Source: Pseudomonas sp. TCU-HL1
GTDB lineage: Bacteria > Pseudomonadota > Gammaproteobacteria > Pseudomonadales > Pseudomonadaceae
Direction: 5' to 3'
DNA length: 64,000 nucleotides
Assembly (NCBI RefSeq): GCF_001708505.1
Contig: NZ_CP015992.1
Span: forward strand, 3,782,001-3,846,000
The notes under the pieces are model-generated. The model saw nothing but the letters and a program-made list of their open reading frames with translations. It made no database searches and was not told the DNA's origin. The position numbers were made by a program, and so were the translations under genes. This document shows positions 17,315 through 25,256 of the stretch, piece by piece (position 1 is the first letter of the stretch; every line of letters starts with the position of its first letter).

Positions 17315-19237
17315 TTACTCCAATTCTGGGCGACCACGCCGGGAAACCGTTTGTGCGAGCAGCTCGGAGAAGCTATCGAGGGGCATGGAACCCAGGTCGA
17401 CACCCTCACGGGTGCGCACAGCAACGGATCGAGTCTCAACTTCCCGGTCTCCAATAACCAAGAGATAGGGAACCTTGAGCAAAGTATGCTCGCGGATTTT
17501 AAAGCCGATTTTTTCGTTTCTCAAGTCGGACTTGGCACGGAAGCCGCTTTCGTTGAGAACCCGCTCGACCTCGACCGCGAAATCGGCCTGCTTGTCGGTG
17601 ATGTTCATGATCACCGTCTGGGTCGGCGCCAGCCAGGCCGGGAACGCACCCGCGTAGTGCTCGATGAGCATGCCGATGAAGCGCTCGAAGGAACCGAGGA
17701 TCGCACGATGCAACATCACCGGGCGCTTACGGTTGTTATCTTCGGCGATATAGCTGGCATCCAGACGCTCCGGAAGGTTCGGATCGTACTGCAGGGTGCC
17801 GCACTGCCAGTTACGACCGAGGCAATCTTTCAGGGTGAACTCGATCTTCGGACCGTAGAAGGCACCCTCGCCCGGTTGGTATTCCCAGGCCAGACCTGAC
17901 TCATTGAGCGCATCAGCCAGCGCACCCTCGGCGCGATCCCACAGCTCGTCGGAACCTACACGCTTGGCCGGACGAGTGGACAGTTTCATCGAGATATCGC
18001 TGAAACCGAAGTCGGAATAGACCTGCAGGGTCAGCTTGATGAAATCAGCTGCTTCCTTCTTCACCTGATCTTCGGTGCAGAAGATGTGGGCGTCGTCCTG
18101 GGTGAAGCCACGCACGCGCATGATGCCGTGCAGGGCGCCGGAGGGCTCGTTACGGTGGCAAGCACCGAACTCGGCCAGGCGCAGCGGCAAATCACGGTAG
18201 GACTTCAGGCCCTGATTGAATATCTGCACGTGGCATGGGCAGTTCATCGGCTTCACCGCGTAGTCGCGACTTTCCGACGAAGTGGTGAACATGTTTTCGG
18301 CGTAGTTGGACCAGTGACCCGAGCGCTCCCAGAGGATGCGATCGACGACCTGCGGAGTACGCACCTCCACGTACCCGTGATCACGCTGGACCTTGCGCAT
18401 GTACTGCTCCAGCACCTGGTAGACAGTCCAGCCACTCGGATGCCAAAACACCATGCCCGGCGCTTCTTCCTGCAGGTGGAACAGGTCCAGCTGCTTGCCG
18501 ATGCGACGGTGATCGCGCTTCTCCGCCTCTTCGATGCGCTGGATATACGCAGCCAGCTGCTTCTTGTCGGCCCAGGCAGTGCCATAGATACGCTGCAGTT
18601 GCTCGTTCTTCGAGTCGCCGCGCCAGTAGGCACCGGAAATCTTGGTCAGTTTGAACGCCTTGAGGAAGCGAGTGTTCGGCACGTGCGGGCCGCGGCACAT
18701 GTCCACGTACTCCTCATGGAAGTACAGGCCCATAGCCTTCTCGTCCGGCATATCGTCGACCAGACGCAGCTTGTATTCCTCGCCACGCGACTTGAACAGC
18801 TCGATGACCTCGGCACGCGGAGTCATCTTCTTGATGACGTCGTAGTCCTTCTCGATCAACTCAGCCATGCGCTTTTCGATGGCCGCCATATCCTCGAGGG
18901 TAAAGGAGCGCTCGAAAGCGATGTCGTAATAGAAGCCTTCTTCAATGACCGGACCGATCACCATCCTGGCGGTCGGATAGAGCTGCTTGACCGCATGGCC
19001 GACCAGGTGCGCACAGGAGTGGCGAATAATCTCCAGCCCTTCCTCGTCCTTGGGGGTCACAATCTGCAGCGCGGCATCGTCTTCGATCAGATCGCAAGCA
19101 TCGACCAGTTTGCCGTCGACCTTGCCGGCCAGGGTTGCCTTGGCCAGCCCCGCACCGATGGACTGGGCCACTTCGAGCACGGATACAGGCTTATCGAAAG
19201 TACGCTGACTGCCGTCAGGAAGAGTGATGGTGGGCAT
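17315..19237 (-). CDS. thrS: Threonyl-tRNA synthetase
   Basis: A 640-aa class II synthetase, the usual length. ATG 19237 follows GAGGAGGCGCC; longer upstream reading is not family-like. Domains: TGS (residues about 1-62, MPTITLPDGSQRTFDKPVSV), editing domain (about 63-225, HSCAHLVGHAVKQLYP), catalytic core (KPMNCPCHVQIFNQ with the zinc Cys, RGFTQDDAHIFCTEDQ, HRAILGSFERFIGMLIEHYA) and the C-terminal anticodon-binding domain. It heads the thrS-infC-rpmI-rplT operon. An element inserted in the upstream tRNA-Val gene now sits 5' of it. Confidence 0.98.
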   Translation of the reverse strand: MPTITLPDGSQRTFDKPVSVLEVAQSIGAGLAKATLAGKVDGKLVDACDLIEDDAALQIVTPKDEEGLEIIRHSCAHLVGHAVKQLYPTARMVIGPVIEEGFYYDIAFERSFTLEDMAAIEKRMAELIEKDYDVIKKMTPRAEVIELFKSRGEEYKLRLVDDMPDEKAMGLYFHEEYVDMCRGPHVPNTRFLKAFKLTKISGAYWRGDSKNEQLQRIYGTAWADKKQLAAYIQRIEEAEKRDHRRIGKQLDLFHLQEEAPGMVFWHPSGWTVYQVLEQYMRKVQRDHGYVEVRTPQVVDRILWERSGHWSNYAENMFTTSSESRDYAVKPMNCPCHVQIFNQGLKSYRDLPLRLAEFGACHRNEPSGALHGIMRVRGFTQDDAHIFCTEDQVKKEAADFIKLTLQVYSDFGFSDISMKLSTRPAKRVGSDELWDRAEGALADALNESGLAWEYQPGEGAFYGPKIEFTLKDCLGRNWQCGTLQYDPNLPERLDASYIAEDNNRKRPVMLHRAILGSFERFIGMLIEHYAGAFPAWLAPTQTVIMNITDKQADFAVEVERVLNESGFRAKSDLRNEKIGFKIREHTLLKVPYLLVIGDREVETRSVAVRTREGVDLGSMPLDSFSELLAQTVSRRGRPELE

Positions 19238-19429
19238 GGCGCCTCCTCTCCTAGTGGTGACCTCTACCAAAGGCCACATGGGTTGGGATGAGCCAGTACG
19301 CGATCCGGTGGTATGCCCGCCATACAGTGGCAGGAGCCTTGAGGCCAACCAGAGCCGAACCACAGTCACTGGAAGTAAATGAAGAGCGGGATGCTTGCAG
19401 AAAGCCGCAGCCCCGACAAGCGCCCAATA

Positions 19430-19457
19430 AAAAAGGGTCACCTGAGTGACCCTTTTT
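19430..19457 (-). terminator. Ancestral tRNA-Val terminator, now detached
   Basis: AAAAAGGGTCAC-CTGA-GTGACCCTTTTT is a bidirectional intrinsic terminator. It lies just outside the left attachment repeat, where the terminator of tRNA-Val would be before insertion of the 9.9-kb element. The tRNA now uses the terminator at 29304-29332. Confidence 0.8.
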
Positions 19458-19462
19458 ATCGA

Positions 19463-19514
19463 ATTTGGTAGGCACAATTGGACTCGAACCAACGACCCCC
19501 ACCATGTCAAGGTG
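19463..19514. repeat. Left attachment repeat (partial tRNA-Val)
   Basis: This 52-bp copy of the tRNA-Val(GAC) 3' half is identical to 29358-29409. The sequence diverges immediately after position 19514, so this side is not a functional tRNA. Confidence 0.93.
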
Positions 19515-19821
19515 ACGGCTGAATGTGCCTAACGTCTTGATACCAAAGAGAAAAGGGTAATTCTTAGGCACCACGAAAGCGCGTACTCTACCACAAAAGA
19601 ATCAATAACTTAGCGTTGTATTTTCATACAGTAGTCGCCTGGAACTGGCCATTCAGAATTTCGACCACACCACCCTTCCGCGACATTTCCTTATGATGCC
19701 GACAGGGGTGACAAGGGGCCTACAGGGTGCGAAACACCGCGTTTCCCACCCGCGACATTCCCCAAAATCCCCTGTTTTCCCCATCGATTGGTACAGAGAG
19801 TGGTACGAGCCTTGGCGGCCT
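19515..19821. other. Gene-poor left end of the prophage remnant
   Basis: No convincing gene. The stretch contains repeated short motifs: GTACCA at 19789 and 19802 on opposite readings, and two copies of AATGTCGCGG (minus strand, about 19682 and 19763). Such repeats next to an attachment site could be integrase arm-binding sites, but this is inference. Confidence 0.4.
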
Positions 19822-20088
19822 TTACTGCTCCGCCTGATACCTGGCCACGCCCTCCCCGACCGCCCGCCATTTCTCCTCGGGCTCCCGCTGGTCGCAGATG
19901 AACACCTCCACCGTCTGGCCCTCTTTCGGCTCGGCCGGCTTTGTTGCTGCAGTCCTGTAGGTCTTGCACCGCTCCACGGTGTAGGAGCTCTCGGAACGAT
20001 GGAAATCCCACAGCCCCGCCTTACCTGCGCTGCCGATCTGACGATCGAGCTTAAGTGTCCATCCAGCATTCAATCGAATCACCAGCAC
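19822..20088 (-). CDS. Hypothetical phage protein (88 aa)
   Basis: The product MLVIRLNAGWTLKLDRQIGS, ending EKWRAVGEGVARYQAEQ, has balanced composition and no signal peptide or membrane segment. Position near the left attachment repeat, on the strand leading toward it, is typical of small genes near integration modules. I do not recognise a family. The overlapping + strand reading is less protein-like. Confidence 0.55.
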   Translation of the reverse strand: MLVIRLNAGWTLKLDRQIGSAGKAGLWDFHRSESSYTVERCKTYRTAATKPAEPKEGQTVEVFICDQREPEEKWRAVGEGVARYQAEQ

Positions 20089-20190
20089 AGCGCTACTCCC
20101 CGATCCGGAAAACTCTGGATTCTACGTCCAGTGCCTCATCTGCGCGCGCCACATCGATGAGCTACCCTTGGCATCCGCTGAGGAATAGCC

Positions 20191-20895
20191 ATGTGCGGAC
20201 GCTACGTCACCCCATCTGATCGGGCCATCGAGGACTACTGGCACATCGGCGCCCACAACTCCGGGCGCTGGATCCAGAGCTTCAACGTCGCCCCCACCGC
20301 CCAGGTCCCCATGCTGCGCCTGGACCAGCAAGGTGAACTGGAGCTGGTCGCCGCGCGCCGGGGCCTGATTCCCACCTAGTGGAAGCAGTCGAAGCCGCCG
20401 GGCCTGACCTTCAATGCCCGCAGCGAAGAGGCCGCGAGCAAGCCGATGTGTTGCCAGAGCCTGCGCACCCACCGCTGCCTGATGCCCGCCCAGGGCTGGT
20501 ACGAATGGAACGAGCGGCAGCAGGTGCGCAGCCGCACTGGCCGGAAGGTCAACCAGCCCTACTACCACCATGCCGTCGACAACGGGATGCTGGCCATCGC
20601 CGGGCTCTGGTCTATCTGGACCGGGCCGGAAGGCCAGGACGTATTGTCCTGTGCCCTGCTCACCAAGGACGCCACCGGCCCCGTGGCCGATATCCACCAT
20701 CGGATGCCGGTCATCCTGCACTCGGAGCAGTTCGACCTCTGGTTGTCGCCCAGCGCCAGCAACGAGCAGGTCCACGGCGCCATTGCGCTCAGCCGCGAGG
20801 ACTTCGCCACCCACCCGGTTTCCACGGACATCGGCAACAACCGGAACGATTACCCGGAGTTGCTGGAGCCGATAGAGGTGGTACTGGCCGAGTAG
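20191..20895 (+). pseudogene. SRAP/YedK-like abasic-site protein gene with in-frame amber stop
   Basis: SOS-response-associated peptidase family proteins (YedK/HMCES) form a covalent link to abasic sites in single-stranded DNA. The family residues are all present: Cys2 (MCGRYVTPS), Asn in SFNVAPTAQ, Glu in GWYEWNE and His in IHHRMPVIL. The codon after GLIPT (20377-20379) is TAG, where relatives have Trp; the frame then continues WKQSKPPGLTFNARSEEAAS to a stop at 20893-20895 (234 codons total). A single G-to-A change would explain it. The truncated 62-aa product would lack most of the fold. Confidence 0.85.
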
Positions 20896-21170
20896 TACGG
20901 CTTGGCCCAAACATGAAGGCGTATTGACATCAATCTGTGCGGCTAGAGAAGATCGCAGCCTATCCCGGCCTGCCAATGATTTGCCGGTATAGGTTCCGAA
21001 GGTTTCTCGACAGGGTCTCCCAGGCTGCGGATAAGGTAGCGGAATGCGTAACCGCCGAACTGGCGCCAATCCCTGTCCTGAAAGCGGAGCCCCGGCAGGG
21101 GGCTGCCATTAGCCAACATACCAGTGCCCCGTTCCTACAGGAATCAAACAAGCGGAAACTAGCGACTATC

Positions 21171-21851
21171 ATGGCCATGCTGGTGCTTTCCGGCTGCTCC
21201 ACCTACACCGGGCAGACCGGCCAGATGATTGTCGACTCCGCCAAGGACGGGGATGCTCTTGGCGTCGGGCTCACTAGCATTGCCCTGCCTTTCGCGTTTG
21301 TCATGGATGTCTTCACCTTGGGCAACACCTTGGATGACGAAGACATGGAAAATGTCGCCACAGCGGAGGAAAAATCGGCCGACATCTACTCCGCTGGCGA
21401 TGAAGTGGCAGTCGCTACCAATCAAGCCAATGTGGCTAACACTGAAATCACCCACGAGCCGGTTCCGACGAACTCTCAGACTGGGCAAGCAGCCGTGCCA
21501 TTCTATTATGATGGAAAGCAAGATGAGCTAATTGCGTCACTCAAGGACCACGCCTTGCCAGAATGTGTGGAATGTCACGATAACCGCTTCTTCAATATCT
21601 GTAATTTCGATATTGAAGTCACTTTCTGCATCAACAATCCCACGCCCTTTGACAAGGCGCCACTAACGAATGCTGGTGCGGCATATGACTGTGCAAAGGA
21701 CCAATACGGCTTATGGACGATAGAGGCAGGCAAGACAATGACTGGCACTCTCAGTGGAGAGAGGGCTGCTTATAGCGCATGCAGGCACCCGTATTCGCCA
21801 GTGAAAATTAAAGGAATAGTAGGCGGCGTCGACCATTATGCGTGCAAGTAG
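21171..21851 (+). CDS. Putative lipoprotein, phage cargo (start uncertain)
   Basis: The lipobox VLSGC (MAMLVLSGCSTYTG) suggests an acylated lipoprotein. ATG 21171 gives 226 aa but only seven residues precede the lipobox; codons upstream (KRKLATI) would complete a normal signal sequence, yet no ATG, GTG or TTG sits where expected, so the true start may have been lost or lie farther upstream (open to 20937). After the signal, GQMIVDSAKDGDALGVGLTS and IALPFAFVMDVFTLGNTLDD recall YceK/YidQ-type small lipoproteins. The C-terminal third has about eight Cys. Base composition drops toward the 3' end, suggesting horizontal cargo. No function assigned. Confidence 0.6.
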   Translation: MAMLVLSGCSTYTGQTGQMIVDSAKDGDALGVGLTSIALPFAFVMDVFTLGNTLDDEDMENVATAEEKSADIYSAGDEVAVATNQANVANTEITHEPVPTNSQTGQAAVPFYYDGKQDELIASLKDHALPECVECHDNRFFNICNFDIEVTFCINNPTPFDKAPLTNAGAAYDCAKDQYGLWTIEAGKTMTGTLSGERAAYSACRHPYSPVKIKGIVGGVDHYACK

Positions 21852-21968
21852 CAGTAGTTGTTGAAACCCAGTGTCTCCGCACTCGCCCGTCAATTAGTTC
21901 CGAGAAGCCGGCAATCGCCGGCTTTTGGCTTTTCACCTGCAGCATGATTTGCGGATCTCGAAGGTGAG

Positions 21969-22235
21969 TTACCGGCACGCTTGCTGCGCAGCCACCAACT
22001 GCCGCTCGTAACCGTTCCGCTGCCTGAGTTCTGCCAGCAATGCCCTCACCTTTACCTCCAGGCTGTCGGTCGCCTTCAGGCCGGTAGACGCCCAGGGCGG
22101 CACCGCCACCGGATCGACCTTGCACGGCACCGGCACAGCTACCTCCACGCGCACAATGCGCGACTCCGGCTCGACGACCGATTGTCCGGCGTACCCCGCC
22201 AGCGCAACACACAATCCCAGCACCAACCACTTCAT
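21969..22235 (-). CDS. Rz1-like outer-membrane spanin, lipobox altered
   Basis: An 88-aa protein, MKWLVLGLCVALAGYAGQSV, with Pro-rich EVAVPVPCKVDPVAVPPWAS and C-terminal LEVKVRALLAELRQRNGYER. This fits the o-spanin-like protein encoded at the end of Pseudomonas phage lysis cassettes. The expected lipobox Cys (LAGC) is Tyr (LAGY), so lipid attachment at the usual site should fail. It overlaps the upstream Rz-like gene by 4 bp, the usual spanin arrangement. Confidence 0.65.
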   Translation of the reverse strand: MKWLVLGLCVALAGYAGQSVVEPESRIVRVEVAVPVPCKVDPVAVPPWASTGLKATDSLEVKVRALLAELRQRNGYERQLVAAQQACR

Positions 22236-22510
22236 AGCCCCAACTCCTTGTCGATCACGGCTTCAGCCGCAGCACAGGCGTCGCCGCCGAACCGCTCCTG
22301 CTGCAGGCGGTTCGCCGCCTGATAGTCCTCTTCGGCCTGCTGCCGGGCGGACTCCTGCTCTTTCTTGGCAATGGCCTGGCGATCGAGCGCGGCCTGGCGC
22401 ATTCCGGCCAAGGCCTGGTTCTGCTCGCCGACCTGTACCAGCAGGTTGCCTCGGGTCTCACGGCAGGCGGCCAGCTTCTCGCCAGCATCCTGCCGCTCGT
22501 CTCGCGCCTC
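22232..22510 (-). pseudogene. Rz-like inner-membrane spanin, 3' fragment
   Basis: The reading KEARDERQDAGEKLAACRET, then LLVQVGEQNQALAGMRQAAL and ending AAAEAVIDKELGL, is a charged coiled coil like the periplasmic part of phage i-spanins. The frame can be extended upstream to 22636, but that extension has no membrane anchor and lies over a different gene on the other strand. The N-terminal membrane segment therefore seems to have been removed by a deletion near 22510. Confidence 0.6.
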
Positions 22511-22972
22511 CTTGAGGTCATCCCCCTCGTCGAGTACGTCCCCGCCAGCAAGAACATCCTCAACCGGGTCGACCAGGTTCCTGCGGTCAGCGAGCGCCAG
22601 AAAGCACGCGACACCGCCCTGGCGGAGAAGATCCATGGGTTGGCCGGGATCGGCATGGGCGTCTCAGCCATGCAGGTCGAGTTGCGCACCGACACCCGAC
22701 GCATTCACCGCATCGCGAAAGCCCACGGCATCGACATCCCAAAGGCGCCGATGCCTGACGCGGGGAAAACGGTCGGACTGGCGCGGGAAGCCCTGAACCA
22801 CAAGCGTCAGCAGCGCCGCGAGAAGCTATCCAACTCGGTCCGCACCATGGCTGCCAAGGGCATGTCCATCCCAGCGATGACCGTTGAAGCCGGGTGCAGC
22901 CGGGACACCGTGCTGAGGATTATCGACGAGCACGGCATCCAGCGCGGGCCACGCATGGATCTGGAGGCTTGA
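22511..22972 (+). pseudogene. Phage hypothetical protein lacking its 5' end
   Basis: From about 22511 the frame reads LEVIPLVEYVPASKNILNRV, and continues ARDTALAEKIHGLAGIGMGV to a C-terminal part rich in Arg and Lys with a helix-turn-helix-like repeat (MAAKGMSIPAMTVEAGCSRD, TVLRIIDEHGIQRG). The first possible start is TTG 22640, well inside the conserved-looking part, so the gene is probably truncated by the same deletion that removed the Rz N-terminus. It may have been a small DNA-binding protein. The next gene starts 3 bp after its stop. Confidence 0.5.
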
Positions 22973-22974
22973 GC

Positions 22975-23478
22975 ATGGCCAAGACCCAGCAGGAACGCGA
23001 CCAGGAGACCGAAGAGCGACGAGTTATGGTCGGGGAAGTTGAGCTGCGGCATAGCGTAAAGATCGGCACCCGAAAGCTGCTGGACGATTTGATGAACTGG
23101 CACGGCTACACGCAATGGGCCGAAGCCATCCAGGTACTGGTCCTCAACTTCCATACTATGGGTGCCGAGGCGGTGCCAGCCGCTGCCATTCGAGAGTCGT
23201 CCGTTTCCGAGCCTTTACGCCACCGAGCGCGCCCCGGCGTGCGGAGGAAGCTGGAGGACATCACTCGATGGCTCGGCCTGAAGAAGGAAGGCCACGCCCT
23301 TGAGCACTCAATCACGCACGCCCACTGGCTTGGCCGATCTGGTTCCAATTCGCTGCTGGCCATCCCGCGCCACGAATTTCAAATCAGCGAAAACGTGGCG
23401 CGACTTCTGATGGCCGAAGGCATCAGCCTCGCCGACCGCGAGCTCCGACAGGAACTGAAAGACGAATGGCGCGACTGA
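22975..23478 (+). CDS. Hypothetical phage protein (167 aa)
   Basis: ATG 22975 lies 3 bp after the preceding stop. The product begins MAKTQQERDQETEERRVMVG, followed by VELRHSVKIGTRKLLDDLMN, which suggests a ribbon-helix-helix-like dimerisation segment, and then a basic linker and LLMAEGISLADRELRQELKD. No enzyme motif. The next gene overlaps its end by 13 bp, so these small genes form a compact phage-type operon. Confidence 0.6.
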   Translation: MAKTQQERDQETEERRVMVGEVELRHSVKIGTRKLLDDLMNWHGYTQWAEAIQVLVLNFHTMGAEAVPAAAIRESSVSEPLRHRARPGVRRKLEDITRWLGLKKEGHALEHSITHAHWLGRSGSNSLLAIPRHEFQISENVARLLMAEGISLADRELRQELKDEWRD

Positions 23479-23680
23479 CTCCCTCCCCCAAGCAGGCCGA
23501 AACCCCGCAGCACATCAGCTCCTTCATCGAGGAGAAAGGCTACTCGCCCACCGTGGCTGAGCTAGCCAAGCTGGCGGGTGTCCGATCCTTCGCCCTGCAG
23601 CAGCGCCTCGACGCACTGGAAAAAAAGGTCTCATCACTCGGGCCGAACGGGTCGCCCGCAGCATTCGCCCTGAGTACTAG
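23466..23680 (+). pseudogene. LexA-type helix-turn-helix protein, frameshifted in poly-A
   Basis: MARLTPSPKQAETPQHISSF, then IEEKGYSPTVAELAKLAGVR and SFALQQRLDALEKK, matches the LexA N-terminal winged helix. A run of seven A at about 23620 should be eight: with one more A the frame reads GLITRAERVARSIRPEY and stops at 23680, a natural end for a stand-alone 71-aa LexA-like DNA-binding domain. As written the frame passes into unrelated residues to 23717. The loss of one base in a homopolymer may be real or a sequencing artefact. Confidence 0.7.
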
Positions 23681-23713
23681 CCCCTCGCTCGGTGGCCCTC
23701 GAGGCGTCCTTGT

Positions 23714-24109
23714 TTAGCATCTATCCCTGCACAGAGCTCGCGCCGCCTCCGCCCCCGCTATACACAACGCCAAGCCCGTCCCCGCAGTTTCAAGTGCACA
23801 AACAACAAGCGCGAAGTCCGCAGCTTTGTTACATCCGGATTTACAGACTTCCTTTGATGCTCCACCGACAGCGTTGCCAATTGCGTCGAGGACATTTCCC
23901 GGAAAGCCAAACTCCACGACCTCAGGCAAAGGCTGTTGTCTCAATGCATCCAAGTCAGGGATGTCGACCGCCGCTACTGTGTCATCTGGCACAAATGAAT
24001 CCTCCGGGTCCATGATCCTAAGCTTGGTCATGATTTCGTGAACCTGAAGACGCTCTTCCTCACTAGCCGCTTCAAACGTCTCAGCATTGACGTGAACTTC
24101 GCTTGCCAT
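23714..24109 (-). CDS. Cys-rich bacteriocin-like precursor candidate (131 aa)
   Basis: ATG 24109 is preceded by a strong AAGGGAGAAGGG site. The first about 85 residues are acidic and leader-like (FEAASEEERLQVHEIMTKLR, MDPEDSFVPDD, FGFPGNVLDAIGNAVGGASK). The last about 43 form a small hydrophobic domain with six Cys (CKSGC, ALVVCALETAGTGLALC, IAGAEAARALCRDRC). This layout recalls halocin-C8-like bacteriocin domains released from a longer precursor. No transporter, protease or maturation enzyme is adjacent and no Sec signal is evident. Family membership is my inference; it might instead be a small structural or toxin-like cargo protein. Confidence 0.6.
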   Translation of the reverse strand: MASEVHVNAETFEAASEEERLQVHEIMTKLRIMDPEDSFVPDDTVAAVDIPDLDALRQQPLPEVVEFGFPGNVLDAIGNAVGGASKEVCKSGCNKAADFALVVCALETAGTGLALCIAGAEAARALCRDRC

Positions 24110-24362
24110 GCCCTTCTCCCTTGCAATGTCTTAATGGATGCCAAGAAACCGGCACCAGTAGGTATAGACAGCGGTAGGAGTTGCAACCGACCAGATGGCC
24201 AGGGAAAAGGCCAGTTTAGCCGAGCAATAGCGCCCTTCGAAAATTACCGAGCAAGCGTCTACCAACCTCATCCTGAAACCCGCTCATAGGCCGGTTTTCA
24301 CCTACCCCATCCCACCCGCCAGCCGCACCAGCGGCACGGCATCGCTCGACCTGGAAAAAGCC
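24110..24362. other. Intergenic segment between divergent small genes
   Basis: I see no gene in this stretch. It should hold the promoters for the Cys-rich precursor gene (minus strand) and for the zinc-ribbon gene (plus strand); no hexamers were assigned with confidence. Confidence 0.4.
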
Positions 24363-24724
24363 ATGAGCAAGCTCGAAGCCAAGCCTCTCTGGAAGTGCAG
24401 TCATTGCGACGAGATCTACAAGGACGAGGACGATGCGCGCGAATGCTGCATGCCGGAAGTCTACGAGCTCTGGGGATGCCCGACCTGCGGAAAGGTGCAT
24501 GACGAAGAGCGGGAAGCGCTGGAGTGCTGGAGTGCTGCGAGGAATACTCGCGATGCCCGAACTACGCGCGGGACTTCGGCCAAGGCCACATCAACCACTT
24601 CGCCATTCAGGTCTCCGGCCACTGCAACGTGTACCTCCCGTTCTACACGGTGGACCAGCAACTGACCATCGAGGATGGCCACAGCCGCGACCTGGACGAG
24701 CCAGGGAGAGGACTGAACTCATGA
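24363..24724 (+). pseudogene. Small zinc-ribbon phage protein, frameshifted by 8-bp duplication
   Basis: MSKLEAKPLWKCSHCDEIYK has CxxC pairs (CSHC, CPTCGKVH) as in zinc ribbons. At 24521-24536 the octamer GGAGTGCT is present twice in tandem. With a single copy the frame would run EREALECCEEYSRCPNYARD, then FGQGHINHFAIQVSGHCNVY and stop at 24724 (117 codons). The duplication shifts the frame by two. The stop overlaps the ATG of the next gene (ATGA), showing that the restored frame is the ancestral one. Confidence 0.75.
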
Positions 24725-24960
24725 GCCTCCGCGACCAGGGCCACTGCTTCTGCTCCAGCCCCGACCGCAAGGAGGCGCGCTGGCTGCATCCGAACACGTG
24801 GAAGCAGATGCACCCCGACTGGATCGACGTGGCTGACCTCCCCGATGACGAGTTGGAGGAGTTCTTCACGCAGCCCAAGCCCCTCCCCCATGGCCCAGCC
24901 GAATGCGCCAAGGCCCAGCTCGACATCTTCAACGATTCCAAGCAGAGCGCTGGTCGCTAG
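24721..24960 (+). CDS. Hypothetical phage protein (79 aa)
   Basis: MSLRDQGHCFCSSPDRKEAR, then WLHPNTWKQMHPDWIDVADL. Its ATG overlaps the TGA of the preceding zinc-ribbon gene, so the pair was translationally coupled. Hydrophilic, with no recognised domain. It ends converging with the small zinc-ribbon gene at 24957 (4-bp overlap). Confidence 0.6.
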   Translation: MSLRDQGHCFCSSPDRKEARWLHPNTWKQMHPDWIDVADLPDDELEEFFTQPKPLPHGPAECAKAQLDIFNDSKQSAGR

Positions 24961-25190
24961 ATGAGCCTTGCAGCCCGGTCAGCCGTTATGACTGCCGTTT
25001 CTCCAGACCTTTGAAAGCTGGCGATCCACTTCCTTGCCTCACCAACGTTGAACGACCAGCCGTTCTTCGACAGCAGCTCGAGGGCTGACCGCGTGACCTT
25101 GTACTCACCGCAGTCCGGACAGGCCACCCACTCGTAGTCACCAGTTGAGGCCCCCGGACTCGCTTCAGCACCACAGATAAAGCACTTCAT
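24957..25190 (-). CDS. Small zinc-ribbon protein
   Basis: A 77-aa protein, MKCFICGAEASPGASTGDYE, then WVACPDCGEYKVTRSALELL. Two CxxC pairs form a rubredoxin-like zinc knuckle. ATG 25190 has GAGGAGG upstream (GTG 25193 is also possible). It resembles the protein at 28146-28385 in layout (MKC-CxxC, a short spacer, CPxCGxxxV), so the two are probable paralogues. Their upstream regions share GGCTACAGTT. Function unknown. Confidence 0.7.
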   Translation of the reverse strand: MKCFICGAEASPGASTGDYEWVACPDCGEYKVTRSALELLSKNGWSFNVGEARKWIASFQRSGETAVITADRAARLI

Positions 25191-25256
25191 CACGCTTCCT
25201 CCTCTGCTGCAGGCAAATGAACTGTAGCCAATCCACTACGACAGGGAATCAGCAGC

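Noticed and set aside
19653..20011. Alternative minus-strand frames overlapping the 88-aa gene
   Set aside because: Composition is Arg/Gly/Pro-rich and shadow-like; only the 19822-20088 frame looks like a protein.
20377..20379. Reassigned amber codon (for example pyrrolysine)
   Set aside because: The family has Trp at this place and no decoding machinery is visible; a point mutation is simpler.
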